Source: a virus. From it: a stretch of 29,423 nucleotides of DNA. A program made the translations under genes and the position numbers. Shown here one piece after another: positions 5,760 through 12,836 of this stretch (position 1 is the stretch's first letter; each line of letters starts with the position of its first letter). A model generated the notes under the pieces. It had not been told where the DNA came from. It searched no databases and saw only the letters and a list, made by a program, of their open reading frames with translations. Location: positions 1 to 29,423 of IMG/VR virus record IMGVR_UViG_3300025154_000323. One strand, written 5' to 3'.

Positions 5760-5762
5760 GCA

Positions 5763-5796
5763 CAAAAAGAGGCCCTGAAAAAATAATTTCAGAGCC
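5763..5796 (-). terminator. Intrinsic terminator of the leftward late operon
   Basis: Read leftward, GGCTCTGAAA (5796-5787) pairs with TTTCAGGGCC (5780-5771) in a 10-bp stem with one G-U pair, followed by CTCTTTTTG. It directly follows the stop of the DksA-like gene, the last gene of the long late transcript. Confidence 0.85.
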
Positions 5797-5801
5797 CCTA
5801 T

Positions 5802-6017
5802 CTACCTCGCCCGATAAGCCCGCCCATTCTCCCGGCAAACTTGGCACGAAATGCAAGTCCGGCACCCCGGCACCAACTCCCGACGCTCCTCGGGGATTTC
5901 ATCCCCGCAATCGTCGCAGTGCGTAGCCGCGGGCCGCTCCAGCTCGCGGCGGGCCTCCTTGATTTTTAGGGCCACCCACTCTTCATCCGATTTGGTTGCA
6001 TCGTCGCAGATGTCCAT
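5802..6017 (-). CDS. DksA/TraR-family C4 zinc-finger protein
   Basis: A 71-residue protein ending in a four-cysteine finger: Cys34 and Cys37 (HCDDCGDEIPEERR), then Cys55 and Cys58 (after a conserved LVPG turn). That is the DksA/TraR signature. The N-terminal 30 residues form one helix in place of the long DksA coiled coil, as in short phage and plasmid TraR proteins. Such proteins bind in the RNA polymerase secondary channel and mimic ppGpp effects. The gene starts 3 bases after the holin-like gene, with only a weak ribosome binding site, and is the last of the late operon. Extra cysteines (52, 61) are present. Confidence 0.85.
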   Translation of the reverse strand: MDICDDATKSDEEWVALKIKEARRELERPAATHCDDCGDEIPEERRELVPGCRTCISCQVCRENGRAYRAR

Positions 6018-6020
6018 GGG

Positions 6021-6284
6021 TCACCCGCAATTATTGATGAGCGAAGGCGGCTCCTTGGCTATCGCTTCGGATTTCTTCGCCCGGTATTTGCTCCACAAAG
6101 ATACGATTCCGCCCCAGGCCATGCCGGCCACCACGATCAGGTCGGCAAAGTTGTCGGCCACCTGCTGGATGGTTTCCGGCGCAATGTCAGTTTTGCACAC
6201 CTGGGCGACAAGCCCGATAACCATGGCGATCACCACCGAATAGCGGCCGCGGGCCGCGCTCATCAAAACGCTGTCTTGTTGCAT
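6021..6284 (-). CDS. Holin-like two-helix membrane protein
   Basis: An 87-residue protein starting at ATG 6284 behind AAGGAGGTCCT. Two hydrophobic helices lie at about 15-30 (YSVVIAMVIGLVAQVC) and 47-65 (ADLIVVAGMAWGGIVSLW). A short polar hairpin separates them, and a basic tail (KYRAKKSEA) follows. Size, topology and position near the end of the late operon fit a small holin. No endolysin is recognised next to it, so the lysis role is inferred from shape only. Confidence 0.7.
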   Translation of the reverse strand: MQQDSVLMSAARGRYSVVIAMVIGLVAQVCKTDIAPETIQQVADNFADLIVVAGMAWGGIVSLWSKYRAKKSEAIAKEPPSLINNCG

Positions 6285-6294
6285 AGGACCTCCT

Positions 6295-6699
6295 TTATGG
6301 CGCTACCAGCACCGAATCCTTTTCCTCTGCCGCAAATCCGGCAAACCGATTTAAGCACCAGCGCCAAGCGTCGGCGCGCGGTTTGAGCATTCCATCCTCT
6401 ATCCATATTTTGTGGGCCTCATCGTCGCAGGCGCACCGCATGTCTAACGGCAGTAGGCCCAAGCGTATCAATTGATACAAAGCGTCGTGCACCAGGGACC
6501 CGCGCAATGAGCTTTTTGTGTCGATGGTAGGGCCGCTCGGTCCGTCCCAGGCGTACCCCTCAGAGATAATGAGTAGGCCGGAACGCATCAGAGAAACATA
6601 GGGCGTGACGATATCGGCAGCGGACTTGATGCTGATTGTCGTGGAGTACTCTCCCGCGAGCTGATACTTATAGCCTGATCGGTACCTGATTGATTTCAT
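6295..6699 (-). CDS. DUF1353-family phage protein
   Basis: ATG at 6699 overlaps the stop of the preceding zinc-ribbon gene (ATGA), which fixes the start; the longer frame to 6777 lies inside that gene. The 134-residue product shows the family hallmark GYAWDGPSGPTID near residue 48, followed by SLVHDALYQLIR and a CDDEAHKIW segment. DUF1353 proteins are common in the lysis or fibre end of phage genomes, but their activity is not established. The conserved Asp and His residues would suit a metal site. It lies one gene upstream of the holin-like protein. Confidence 0.8.
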   Translation of the reverse strand: MKSIRYRSGYKYQLAGEYSTTISIKSAADIVTPYVSLMRSGLLIISEGYAWDGPSGPTIDTKSSLRGSLVHDALYQLIRLGLLPLDMRCACDDEAHKIWIEDGMLKPRADAWRWCLNRFAGFAAEEKDSVLVAP

Positions 6700-6848
6700 T
6701 TTATCGCCTTGATGAAGTCGAGCACCTTTTGAAGTATCCCCGGCACCTTCTTTTCGATCCCGCACAGCGCCGTGCATACCGGGCAGACTTCGGCCTTAAA
6801 ACGCAGCTTGCGTCCGCAGCATTTACAGGTGGGTTTTATCCAGAGCAT
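6696..6848 (-). CDS. Small zinc-ribbon protein, 50 aa
   Basis: I chose ATG at 6848 because AGGAGGACCGCC precedes it. The product begins MLWIKPTCKCCGRKLRFKAE and continues with CPVC and a further Cys, so two CxxC pairs form a probable treble-clef or zinc ribbon. The C-terminal 20 residues form a basic amphipathic helix. Its stop overlaps the DUF1353 start. Function unknown. Confidence 0.65.
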   Translation of the reverse strand: MLWIKPTCKCCGRKLRFKAEVCPVCTALCGIEKKVPGILQKVLDFIKAIK

Positions 6849-7005
6849 GGCGGTCCTCCTGCCTGAATGCGAGTTCAAACCGATCTTTCAGGTGAATACA
6901 ATCACCGCACCGATACAGGTAGTTTTCCGGCTTGTGGTGCCGGCCGGTGCAGTCGCGGCACTTGCCCTTCTCTCCGGATTCGTCTTTTTGGTAGTTGTCT
7001 TTCAC
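6823..7005 (-). CDS. Small Cys/His-rich protein, 60 aa
   Basis: A GTG start at 7005 lies 1 base after the stop of the previous gene, with GAGGCGATGAA upstream. The product is highly charged and carries KCRDC and RCGDC pairs around a GRHHKPENYLY segment, a likely zinc-binding knuckle. Its 3' end overlaps the next gene by 26 bases. The charged composition and spacing support a real gene. No known family. Confidence 0.55.
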   Translation of the reverse strand: MKDNYQKDESGEKGKCRDCTGRHHKPENYLYRCGDCIHLKDRFELAFRQEDRHALDKTHL

Positions 7006-7006
7006 T

Positions 7007-7231
7007 TCATCGCCTCACAATCTGCGCATACCAATTTCGCATTTCCTCCGCATCCTCCTCCAGTTCCGGGTAGATCACAGGGGCCTGGGAGGTCTGCGGC
7101 GAGGTAACAGCATACGGGCATCGCTCGCTTTTTTTGTCCGGGTGGTGGCACGTCCAGGGGCGCCCGGTCGGATCGAACGTCCACCCGTAATATTGGCAGT
7201 CTGGTTTTTCGCATCCGTTGCCCTGTGCCAT
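7007..7231 (-). CDS. Small Cys-rich phage protein, 74 aa
   Basis: ATG at 7231 follows the stop of the preceding gene directly (TGAATG). A competing frame at 7002-7235 covers almost the same bases but gives an unlikely Pro/Gly/Arg-rich product. This frame reads CEKPDCQYYGW, then WTCHHPDKKSERC, a CCHC-like metal site, followed by an acidic helix (PELEEDAEEMRNWYAQIVRR). It is the first of three small cysteine-rich genes in tandem. No function known. Confidence 0.6.
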   Translation of the reverse strand: MAQGNGCEKPDCQYYGWTFDPTGRPWTCHHPDKKSERCPYAVTSPQTSQAPVIYPELEEDAEEMRNWYAQIVRR

Positions 7232-7558
7232 TCACGGTCCACTCGGAAGCCTGATAGCCTCCACGATTTTAACAATGCCCATCTTTCCGATGTAGATTAT
7301 GCCGCCCATAACCGACACAACCAGAAATGTTACGATGGCAAGGCCCAGCTTTTCCCCGCGCTTTTTATATCTGGAAATGAACCGATTATTCTCACGCAAG
7401 ATCTCGATGCCGGCAGAATAACCAAGGTTGCCGCCCACGTCCTTGACCATGCCCATCAAGTGACCAAGCTCTTCCTGCGCCTCATGGGGAAGGTTGCAAT
7501 GGCATTGGCCTTTTACTGCTGCCGCGATTCGTTCGATGTCCTGTTCTGTGAGCGCCAT
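7232..7558 (-). CDS. Single-pass membrane protein, 108 aa
   Basis: ATG at 7558 has AAGGGAT upstream. Residues 1 to 70 are polar and helical with a CHCNLPHE cluster near 19-25. Residues 71 to 91 (LGLAIVTFLVVSVMGGIIYIG) form one transmembrane helix, and a short tail follows. It starts the block of small genes after the secreted proteins. Position and topology would allow a lysis accessory role (antiholin or spanin-like), but no motif proves it. Confidence 0.6.
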   Translation of the reverse strand: MALTEQDIERIAAAVKGQCHCNLPHEAQEELGHLMGMVKDVGGNLGYSAGIEILRENNRFISRYKKRGEKLGLAIVTFLVVSVMGGIIYIGKMGIVKIVEAIRLPSGP

Positions 7559-7572
7559 GAATTATCCCTTTG

Positions 7573-8472
7573 CTATTCAAAAATCCATCGGAATCCATTC
7601 GCCATGAATCCCTCACCGATTTTAAACTTTGCCCCCGATGGTGTCGGGGTAGGGGTTGGGGTTGGCGTCGGTGTCGGCGTTGGCGTGGGAGTCGGTGTCG
7701 GTTCACCGTCAACCGCTTCAAGAAGGAAATTATCGGTATATGATACGGCCAATGGAGACGGATCTCCGATGTTACTAGGGATGTAGAACAAATTATAAGC
7801 CGATCCCACCGAACAGCGCATGACGAGGTTATCCCGCGTCAACACCCTGGTACCGTCCATGTCGATGTGGAGATAACCGTTTGCCGAACCTATGTCGTTC
7901 AGCTTGTACGTGATGACGATCAGAACCCAATTGCCCCTATTGAACGTCTGCGCGGAACCGTATGAACCAGATGATGTCAGGGTGCAGCTGCCGTCCAAAT
8001 CTGAATTATGGTAAACCACTCCGCGCACGGTGAGCGGTTCGCTGTTGACGCAAGCCAATCCTGAATCCCAAAAAGCCTCGATCTGTATGGCTTGGTCGGC
8101 CTGTCTGAGCCGAGCGAACTTGACTCCAGCTTCATAACACGATGACCCGCCATCCTGAGGCCACGTGGAGGCGATCTTAAAGCGATAGGATAGCCGGATG
8201 GGAACATTATTTTCAGCGGTCGCATACCCCTGCATGGTCGCCAGAGTGATGGCCTTATAAAGTACCACCGTACCCGAGTGCGTGCATTTAACGGCCCCGG
8301 CACTTCCGTCATAAGTGTCTTCAGAGCTGGCCACGCAGTTACCAACTGTCCAATCGGAGATGTCCAGGTCGTCAAAATTATCCGATGATATGGTTGTATC
8401 GGCGCTGGCCGCGCCAAACAGAGCGAAGCTAATCGCTATTGCTGCCAGTAGATTTCGCATGTGGGCCATCAT
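7573..8472 (-). CDS. Secreted LamG/ConA-like protein with Pro-Thr linker
   Basis: The ATG at 8472 has AAGGGTG 8 bases upstream. A Sec signal peptide spans residues 1 to 25 (MRNLLAAIAISFALFGAASA, cleavage after ASA). The mature part to about residue 260 is a beta-rich jelly-roll of concanavalin/LamG type (DNFDDLDISDW, then IRLSYRFKIAS and YLHIDMDGTRV), with six scattered cysteines. A 21-residue Pro-Thr tract and a 21-residue C-terminal tail (KFKIGEGFMANGFRWIF) follow. It is the last of eight exported proteins downstream of the tail-tip gene. A carbohydrate-binding adhesin is the likely class. Whether it sits on virions or on cells is not clear. Confidence 0.75.
   Translation of the reverse strand: MMAHMRNLLAAIAISFALFGAASADTTISSDNFDDLDISDWTVGNCVASSEDTYDGSAGAVKCTHSGTVVLYKAITLATMQGYATAENNVPIRLSYRFKIASTWPQDGGSSCYEAGVKFARLRQADQAIQIEAFWDSGLACVNSEPLTVRGVVYHNSDLDGSCTLTSSGSYGSAQTFNRGNWVLIVITYKLNDIGSANGYLHIDMDGTRVLTRDNLVMRCSVGSAYNLFYIPSNIGDPSPLAVSYTDNFLLEAVDGEPTPTPTPTPTPTPTPTPTPTPSGAKFKIGEGFMANGFRWIFE
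7639..7701 (-). repeat. Pro-Thr codon repeat (21 codons)
   Basis: Sixty-three bases of alternating Pro and Thr codons (CCN ACN) form an imperfect hexamer repeat inside the 7573-8472 gene. The third codon positions vary, so the amino-acid pattern is conserved more strictly than the DNA. It encodes an extended spacer between the lectin-like domain and the C-terminal tail. Confidence 0.9.
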
Positions 8473-8474
8473 TA

Positions 8475-9044
8475 TCAGCACCCTTCGCTTGATATAAATA
8501 CTCCGAGCTCGCGCGCAGTCGTCGAGGCGCCGTTGAACGGGTCCGACAATGTCGGATATGTGTCGCTGCAACTCCAGCGGGTATTCGTTCCGGCAGTATA
8601 GCCGTACCCGATGGAGGTTCCGCTATCGGCCAGCCAGCCAATGAAGTATGGAGTTCCGGAAACGATGCTCAACGATGCTGTCAGAGCGAGGCAGTTCCAG
8701 GCGTTCGCAACCGTGGTGCCCGTGGATGTCACCGCGAGACGCGCCCCTGGTTCCCCGGCATCATCGGCATAAACCCCGCCGATCCACGACCGGCTGCTGG
8801 CGGTAAAGTACGCCGAAAGCGACACAGCAGAAAAATTCGCCCCGGCCACAAAACGGGCGAACGATCCGACCGCTGTTCCGGTTGAGCCGGGCGTTGTTCC
8901 CGGGTCGTGCCCAAGGGTGCTGACCGCCGAGCCGCCAGAACCGCGCACGAAATCAGCGATGGCCCGTGGAGATAACCCGAAGCCGGCCAGAGCCGCGATA
9001 CCACCAGCCGCGAAGGCCCGCCTTAAAAAGTCGCGCCGGTTCAT
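8475..9044 (-). CDS. Tat-exported adhesin-like protein
   Basis: A 189-residue protein beginning MNRRDFLRRAFAAGGIAALAG. This is a textbook twin-arginine signal (NRRDFLRR, then a mildly hydrophobic Ala/Gly helix and a PRAIA cleavage region near residue 30). The mature part is beta-rich with a YADDAGEPGARLA segment and a TPYFIGWLA strand, resembling small phage or bacterial carbohydrate-binding modules. It has three cysteines (TASLS region 1, C-terminal half 2). ATG overlaps the stop of the upstream fibre-like gene (ATGA) and its own stop lies 2 bases before the next start. A Tat signal implies folding before export, which is exceptional for a protein in a phage tail cluster. Confidence 0.8.
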   Translation of the reverse strand: MNRRDFLRRAFAAGGIAALAGFGLSPRAIADFVRGSGGSAVSTLGHDPGTTPGSTGTAVGSFARFVAGANFSAVSLSAYFTASSRSWIGGVYADDAGEPGARLAVTSTGTTVANAWNCLALTASLSIVSGTPYFIGWLADSGTSIGYGYTAGTNTRWSCSDTYPTLSDPFNGASTTARELGVFISSEGC

Positions 9045-10402
9045 CGCGTGCCCTCCACCTGGACAGTGACCGCCGTAACCGTGCCGCTGGGAGCGCCCAG
9101 GAGGATGCGCAGGGTGCCGTTGGCGGCGATGGCTGTATCAGATACCGTCCCGGCGTCCCAACCTCCATTGCAGGTTATGGCGCCGCTCAAAATGGTTGCG
9201 CAGTTGGCGCCGGCGCTGTCGCACTCCTGTAGGTCGGCCGTGATCGATGGCGTTGATCCTTCTGCGAAGCATTTAACCGCGGAGACCGTGATCGCTTCCG
9301 GGGCCTGGAACCAGTTGTAATCGTCGGCATCTGCCGGGTCGCTGATCGTGCGCGATTGCAGAACTGGGTAGGCCACGGACGGGGTAGGGTTGCCCGCCAC
9401 TCCATCGCCGTTTGTAAAAGTGATGCCGTCGCCGTTGGCGATGGATCTGGCCAGGGGGGAGCCGGAATTGTTTACCACGATACCGCTTGATGACAGCGTT
9501 TGGTAGGCGTCGGGGATATTCAGGGCATACCATTGATCGGTGCCATAAACGAAGTCCAGCACTGTGCCCACAACGCAGGTATAATCCGTGCTCCGATTGG
9601 CCGCCGTGATTTCGGACGAGGTAAGGTCAAATACTGTCGCATAATCGCATCGCACCCGCAGGCGTCGTCCCGCGGTGATCGCACTGCCACCGTGGTCAAA
9701 TCCGGTGATTGTGGTCGTGTCGGCAGTGGAATAATGTTCTGCCGCCGATACATCCGGGGTCGCGTCAGCGGCTCCGAAGGCCGTCCATGCCTGATATAAA
9801 AACGGAACGTCTCCCGAGTCGTCATCCAATATCCCCGTTATGTCGCCTGTCCCGCCGGTTGAATTGCATACGATGCCGACTCCAGCGGTATATGTGCAAT
9901 AAAGGCCGTCCGTCATGGTGCCAGCGTTGAGCGCCGACAGGCTCCCGATAGAATAGGCCGCCTTAAACTCTGCGCCGGTCAGGGTCAAAAACGTGTTGCT
10001 GTCATAGGCCACCATGATCTCATCGGCGTTGATCGTCCCCGTAAGCCGCGCCACTGTCGCCGGAAGCATTTGAATAGGAAGTCCCACGAGTCGCCATACT
10101 CCGGCAGTGGCGAAGTCGTCCGGCCTGATAACCGTGAAATAAGTGGCATCCTCTGCCGTGGTGCCGTCGGCGTCGAAAACGTAGTCATAGCGCGTTCCGG
10201 TCGTTCCGCTCAAAACCGCAACCTGGGCCGTGTCTCCGTCCGCGAGGTTGCTCGGATTGGGATCGCTCGCCCCGGTGATGTCGAGGGCGTCCAGATCGGT
10301 CCCGGATATGCCGCCCAGGTGCGACGTGCATCCGTAGTGTCTGGCGTAAGCCGGGGATGCGATGAGGATTAAAAGGACTGCCGCCGATAAAATTCTTCTC
10401 AT
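9041..10402 (-). CDS. Exported fibre-like protein, 453 aa
   Basis: The Sec signal peptide is residues 1 to 20 (MRRILSAAVLLILIASPAYA). The mature protein has phage-fibre features: a YFTVIRPDDFATAGVWRLVG stretch near 90-110, a DGITFTNGDGVAGNPTPSV segment and low-complexity Thr/Ser/Gly/Asp content. A C-terminal beta domain from about residue 350 (ISDPADADDYNWF onward) has four closely spaced cysteines. The centre also carries cysteine pairs (YCTYTAGVGIVC; VRC/YTC). The gene overlaps both neighbours by ATGA, so it is translationally coupled. It is probably a fibre or receptor-binding protein that passes through the inner membrane; known phage fibres usually assemble in the cytoplasm. Confidence 0.75.
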   Translation of the reverse strand: MRRILSAAVLLILIASPAYARHYGCTSHLGGISGTDLDALDITGASDPNPSNLADGDTAQVAVLSGTTGTRYDYVFDADGTTAEDATYFTVIRPDDFATAGVWRLVGLPIQMLPATVARLTGTINADEIMVAYDSNTFLTLTGAEFKAAYSIGSLSALNAGTMTDGLYCTYTAGVGIVCNSTGGTGDITGILDDDSGDVPFLYQAWTAFGAADATPDVSAAEHYSTADTTTITGFDHGGSAITAGRRLRVRCDYATVFDLTSSEITAANRSTDYTCVVGTVLDFVYGTDQWYALNIPDAYQTLSSSGIVVNNSGSPLARSIANGDGITFTNGDGVAGNPTPSVAYPVLQSRTISDPADADDYNWFQAPEAITVSAVKCFAEGSTPSITADLQECDSAGANCATILSGAITCNGGWDAGTVSDTAIAANGTLRILLGAPSGTVTAVTVQVEGTR

Positions 10403-11052
10403 GGTTTACACACTCCACATGGTTTGTATCCCTGGGCCACAGCCTCTTCAGGTGTGGCAAATCGAGCGGTACAGGAAAGGCAATCGTGATAACGGCAACC
10501 TTCTCGGTGGAATGTCTTCGTGATGATGTTGCCGGAATAGGGCGCCTGGGATTCATCGGGCTGGACGGTCACTATCCACAGTTTGCCCATGTCGTAGACG
10601 AAATATTCCCCGGGGGCCATCTCGTATATCGGGACATCGTTTTTGAGCAGTACGAAGCCCTTTGGCGGCGCTGGCGTGGCCGTGGGTGTTGGCGTAGGCT
10701 CAACGGTCGGCGCTGGGGTAGGCGTTGGGGTCGGGGTCGGCGTTGCGCTCACGAAAAGAACCTCATTGCTGTTGCCGCTCTCCTGGGTCCCGACGTAGGC
10801 CCGGGCTACGAAATAGTACTCCGTGTTGTCGGCCAGATCGTAGATCGTGGCCGTGGTCCTCGTTCCGGTCCAGGACGGCGCGGAATAGTTGTAATTCCCG
10901 CCATGCTCCCGTTGGTAGAGCCGATAGCCGTCAGGCGTGGGGTTGTTCGCGTCCCATTGCAGTGTGACCTGGGCGGCATAAGATAGACCCACCAACCCGA
11001 ACAGCGCCAGGGCTGCGAGGATGCTCCATAGGATCAAGGGCCATTTTTTCAC
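10399..11052 (-). CDS. Secreted FN3 protein with Pro-Thr linker and Ada-like Cys domain
   Basis: The GTG start at 11052 lies behind AGGAGGAAAC. The 217-residue product has a Sec signal (residues 1-27, ending SYAA) and a fibronectin type III domain (about 28-103: TLQWDANNPTPDGYRLYQ, then ATIYDLADNTEYYFVARAY). A Pro-Thr-Ala linker (103-130) and a C-terminal domain ending FHREGC...HDCLSC...GYKPCGVCKP follow. The five cysteines (186, 191, 194, 212, 215) and the PCGVC ending resemble the Ada-type metal-binding fold, usually cytoplasmic in DNA repair but also seen at the C-terminus of some exported proteins. The stop overlaps the next gene. Its role is unknown; a cell-surface or virion-surface adhesin is likely. 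Confidence 0.78.
   Translation of the reverse strand: MKKWPLILWSILAALALFGLVGLSYAAQVTLQWDANNPTPDGYRLYQREHGGNYNYSAPSWTGTRTTATIYDLADNTEYYFVARAYVGTQESGNSNEVLFVSATPTPTPTPTPAPTVEPTPTPTATPAPPKGFVLLKNDVPIYEMAPGEYFVYDMGKLWIVTVQPDESQAPYSGNIITKTFHREGCRYHDCLSCTARFATPEEAVAQGYKPCGVCKP
10663..10746 (-). repeat. Pro-Thr/Ala-rich codon tract (28 codons)
   Basis: A second alternating Pro-Thr tract, interrupted by Ala, Val and Glu, links the FN3 and Ada-like domains. It is less regular than the tract at 7639-7701 but has the same hexamer base pattern, so the two may have a common origin or be prone to recombine with each other. Confidence 0.8.
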
Positions 11053-11060
11053 GTTTCCTC

Positions 11061-12836
11061 CTACTGTAGCGTAAACCCCGGCCCGGTGCCTATCGTTGCG
11101 GATGGGCCGGTGCCGACTGATCTGGCTGGACGTACGTCCTGCCACTCTGCCGCGATAGCGGTCTTATCAAATCCTGCCCGGATATAGTTAATCGCGGCGT
11201 AAGCCGTTAGATCTGTGTCCCAATTATACCGTGCCTGCCCAAGCGCACTGGTCATAAATGCGGCTGTTGTGGCAGTTCCCCCCAGGGATTGGTTGTAGGT
11301 TTTTAGCGTGCGGGTTGCGTCGGTGTATGTGACCTGTGTATTTGATGCCCCAGTCTCTCCGCTGGCTGATACCCACCCGGAAAGGTCACCCCCTGGAGCA
11401 AACCAAGTGCTTTCGGTTTCCGAGCTATAATATCTGTTGTTTGAATAGGTGATTCCAGCAGTTATACTCCCAGATGCGTGCCGGATAATATAATCCGACC
11501 CGTTTACCATCTGAATATCGTTGCCCGAAAAAACACACCCGGACGTGTCCGTTAAATCACTTTCCCAACGAATTGCTTGACTTGCCCCGGCAGCAGTCGA
11601 GCGGCCATACACAATGTTATTTTGAACGGTCAGATTTTTCCCAACGTGGACGGTATCCCCACCGCTGATATAAATTGCAAAACCACCGCCAGCGTCCATG
11701 CCTGTTGGATCGGTCCAGATATTATCACTGATTAAAGAGCCGTCGTTGTTTTTCAACCACAGCCCCCATTCACCATCGCCATCGGTGTTTCCAGCGATTT
11801 CTACGGACTCTAAAAACACATTATCCCTGATTATGCCACTAATGATGCCACCCTCAAGGGTGCTACCGTGCTGTCCGACAAGCACCAGATCATTTTGCAC
11901 GATCAGATTTTTTTCAATCGATCCCCCGGCACGCGCTGAAATGCCCGAACGTTGCGACACATACATGATATTGCCGCGTATGAGCGTGTTGGGGGTTGCG
12001 TTGTTCAGGCCGTTATCAAGATAAAGGTGCCGGTTTCCCTCAACTGGTTTGTAGAAAAGATTCTCTTCGATAAGTAGACCATCGACTCCATATCCTCCAA
12101 GGGTGAATGCTGTCAGTTCGCCACTTTTACCTTCGATGAACTGGCATCTCCTAAAAGCTATGTTCGTGTGCCGACTGCCTTCTGGATACCCTTGAACCAA
12201 GTTCGTGTTGCGGTTAAACACGCAATCTTCAAACAATATTTCTTCTGACGTGCCTAATAGGTTGACACACCGACCCTCAGTGGAAGATTCCCATAGATGG
12301 GCGTAAAATTGGATGCCGGATATAATTACGTTGTTTGCATCCGGCGTGCCTTCCGTCTGCCACCCGCTATATATTCCTATGTTTAAGAGGGGTCTGTCGC
12401 CTGACGAACCGTAAGATGCCAAGATCTGACGGACTGTTGACGATGGGCCTGAGTTATTCCACCGGCCTATACTTCCAGTTGCGAATGCTTCTGTCCAAGT
12501 ATCTCCACGTTTTAGCAATAAAATATCCGGGTATCCATCGCGGACCTGGGCATAGGCGGCAGTGATCGTAAGATATGGGGCAACTCCAACGGGCGCTTGG
12601 AAAATTCCATTTGAGTCGAATGTCACATCTCCGATTCCGTAGATCTGCGCGGTGCCATCATTACCATCGTCGGCAACGAAGATTACTCGCGCCGTCGAGT
12701 AGCCGGTATCTGTCAGGGTGTCGAAATCCGTCCAGCCATCCGACGTTATAGGAAGTCCGGTAAAGTAGTGATTCGCCGCATATGTATCTGGATTAAATAA
12801 AAGAAGTAGTAATATGCAGCACGCGATTTTACGCAT
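11061..12836 (-). CDS. Exported right-handed beta-helix protein
   Basis: A 591-residue protein. I prefer ATG at 12836, with AGGTG 6 bases upstream; in-frame starts at 12842 and 12845 add two or three residues. A Sec signal covers residues 1 to 21 (KIACCILLLLLFNPDTYAA). Residues about 140-450 show the rungs of a parallel beta-helix, with repeats of the form N-x-x-x-x-N-x-I/V (LIEENLFYK, LIRGNIMYV, IIRDNVFLE, TVQNNIVYG). The fold is shared by pectate lyases and phage depolymerase tailspikes. A C-terminal segment follows (TAYAAINYIRAGFDKTAI). The catalytic residues cannot be assigned. It overlaps the upstream gene's end. A polysaccharide-binding or polysaccharide-degrading enzyme is likely. Confidence 0.78.
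   Translation of the reverse strand: MRKIACCILLLLLFNPDTYAANHYFTGLPITSDGWTDFDTLTDTGYSTARVIFVADDGNDGTAQIYGIGDVTFDSNGIFQAPVGVAPYLTITAAYAQVRDGYPDILLLKRGDTWTEAFATGSIGRWNNSGPSSTVRQILASYGSSGDRPLLNIGIYSGWQTEGTPDANNVIISGIQFYAHLWESSTEGRCVNLLGTSEEILFEDCVFNRNTNLVQGYPEGSRHTNIAFRRCQFIEGKSGELTAFTLGGYGVDGLLIEENLFYKPVEGNRHLYLDNGLNNATPNTLIRGNIMYVSQRSGISARAGGSIEKNLIVQNDLVLVGQHGSTLEGGIISGIIRDNVFLESVEIAGNTDGDGEWGLWLKNNDGSLISDNIWTDPTGMDAGGGFAIYISGGDTVHVGKNLTVQNNIVYGRSTAAGASQAIRWESDLTDTSGCVFSGNDIQMVNGSDYIIRHASGSITAGITYSNNRYYSSETESTWFAPGGDLSGWVSASGETGASNTQVTYTDATRTLKTYNQSLGGTATTAAFMTSALGQARYNWDTDLTAYAAINYIRAGFDKTAIAAEWQDVRPARSVGTGPSATIGTGPGFTLQ

Noticed and set aside
7002-7235. Alternative 77-codon frame over the small Cys-rich gene
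   Set aside because: The product is Pro/Gly/Arg-rich and unstructured; the frame at 7007-7231 has a regular zinc pattern and an acidic helix.
7639-7701. Possible CRISPR or tandem-repeat array
   Set aside because: The repeat is a hexamer encoding alternating Pro and Thr in frame within a gene; there are no spacers.
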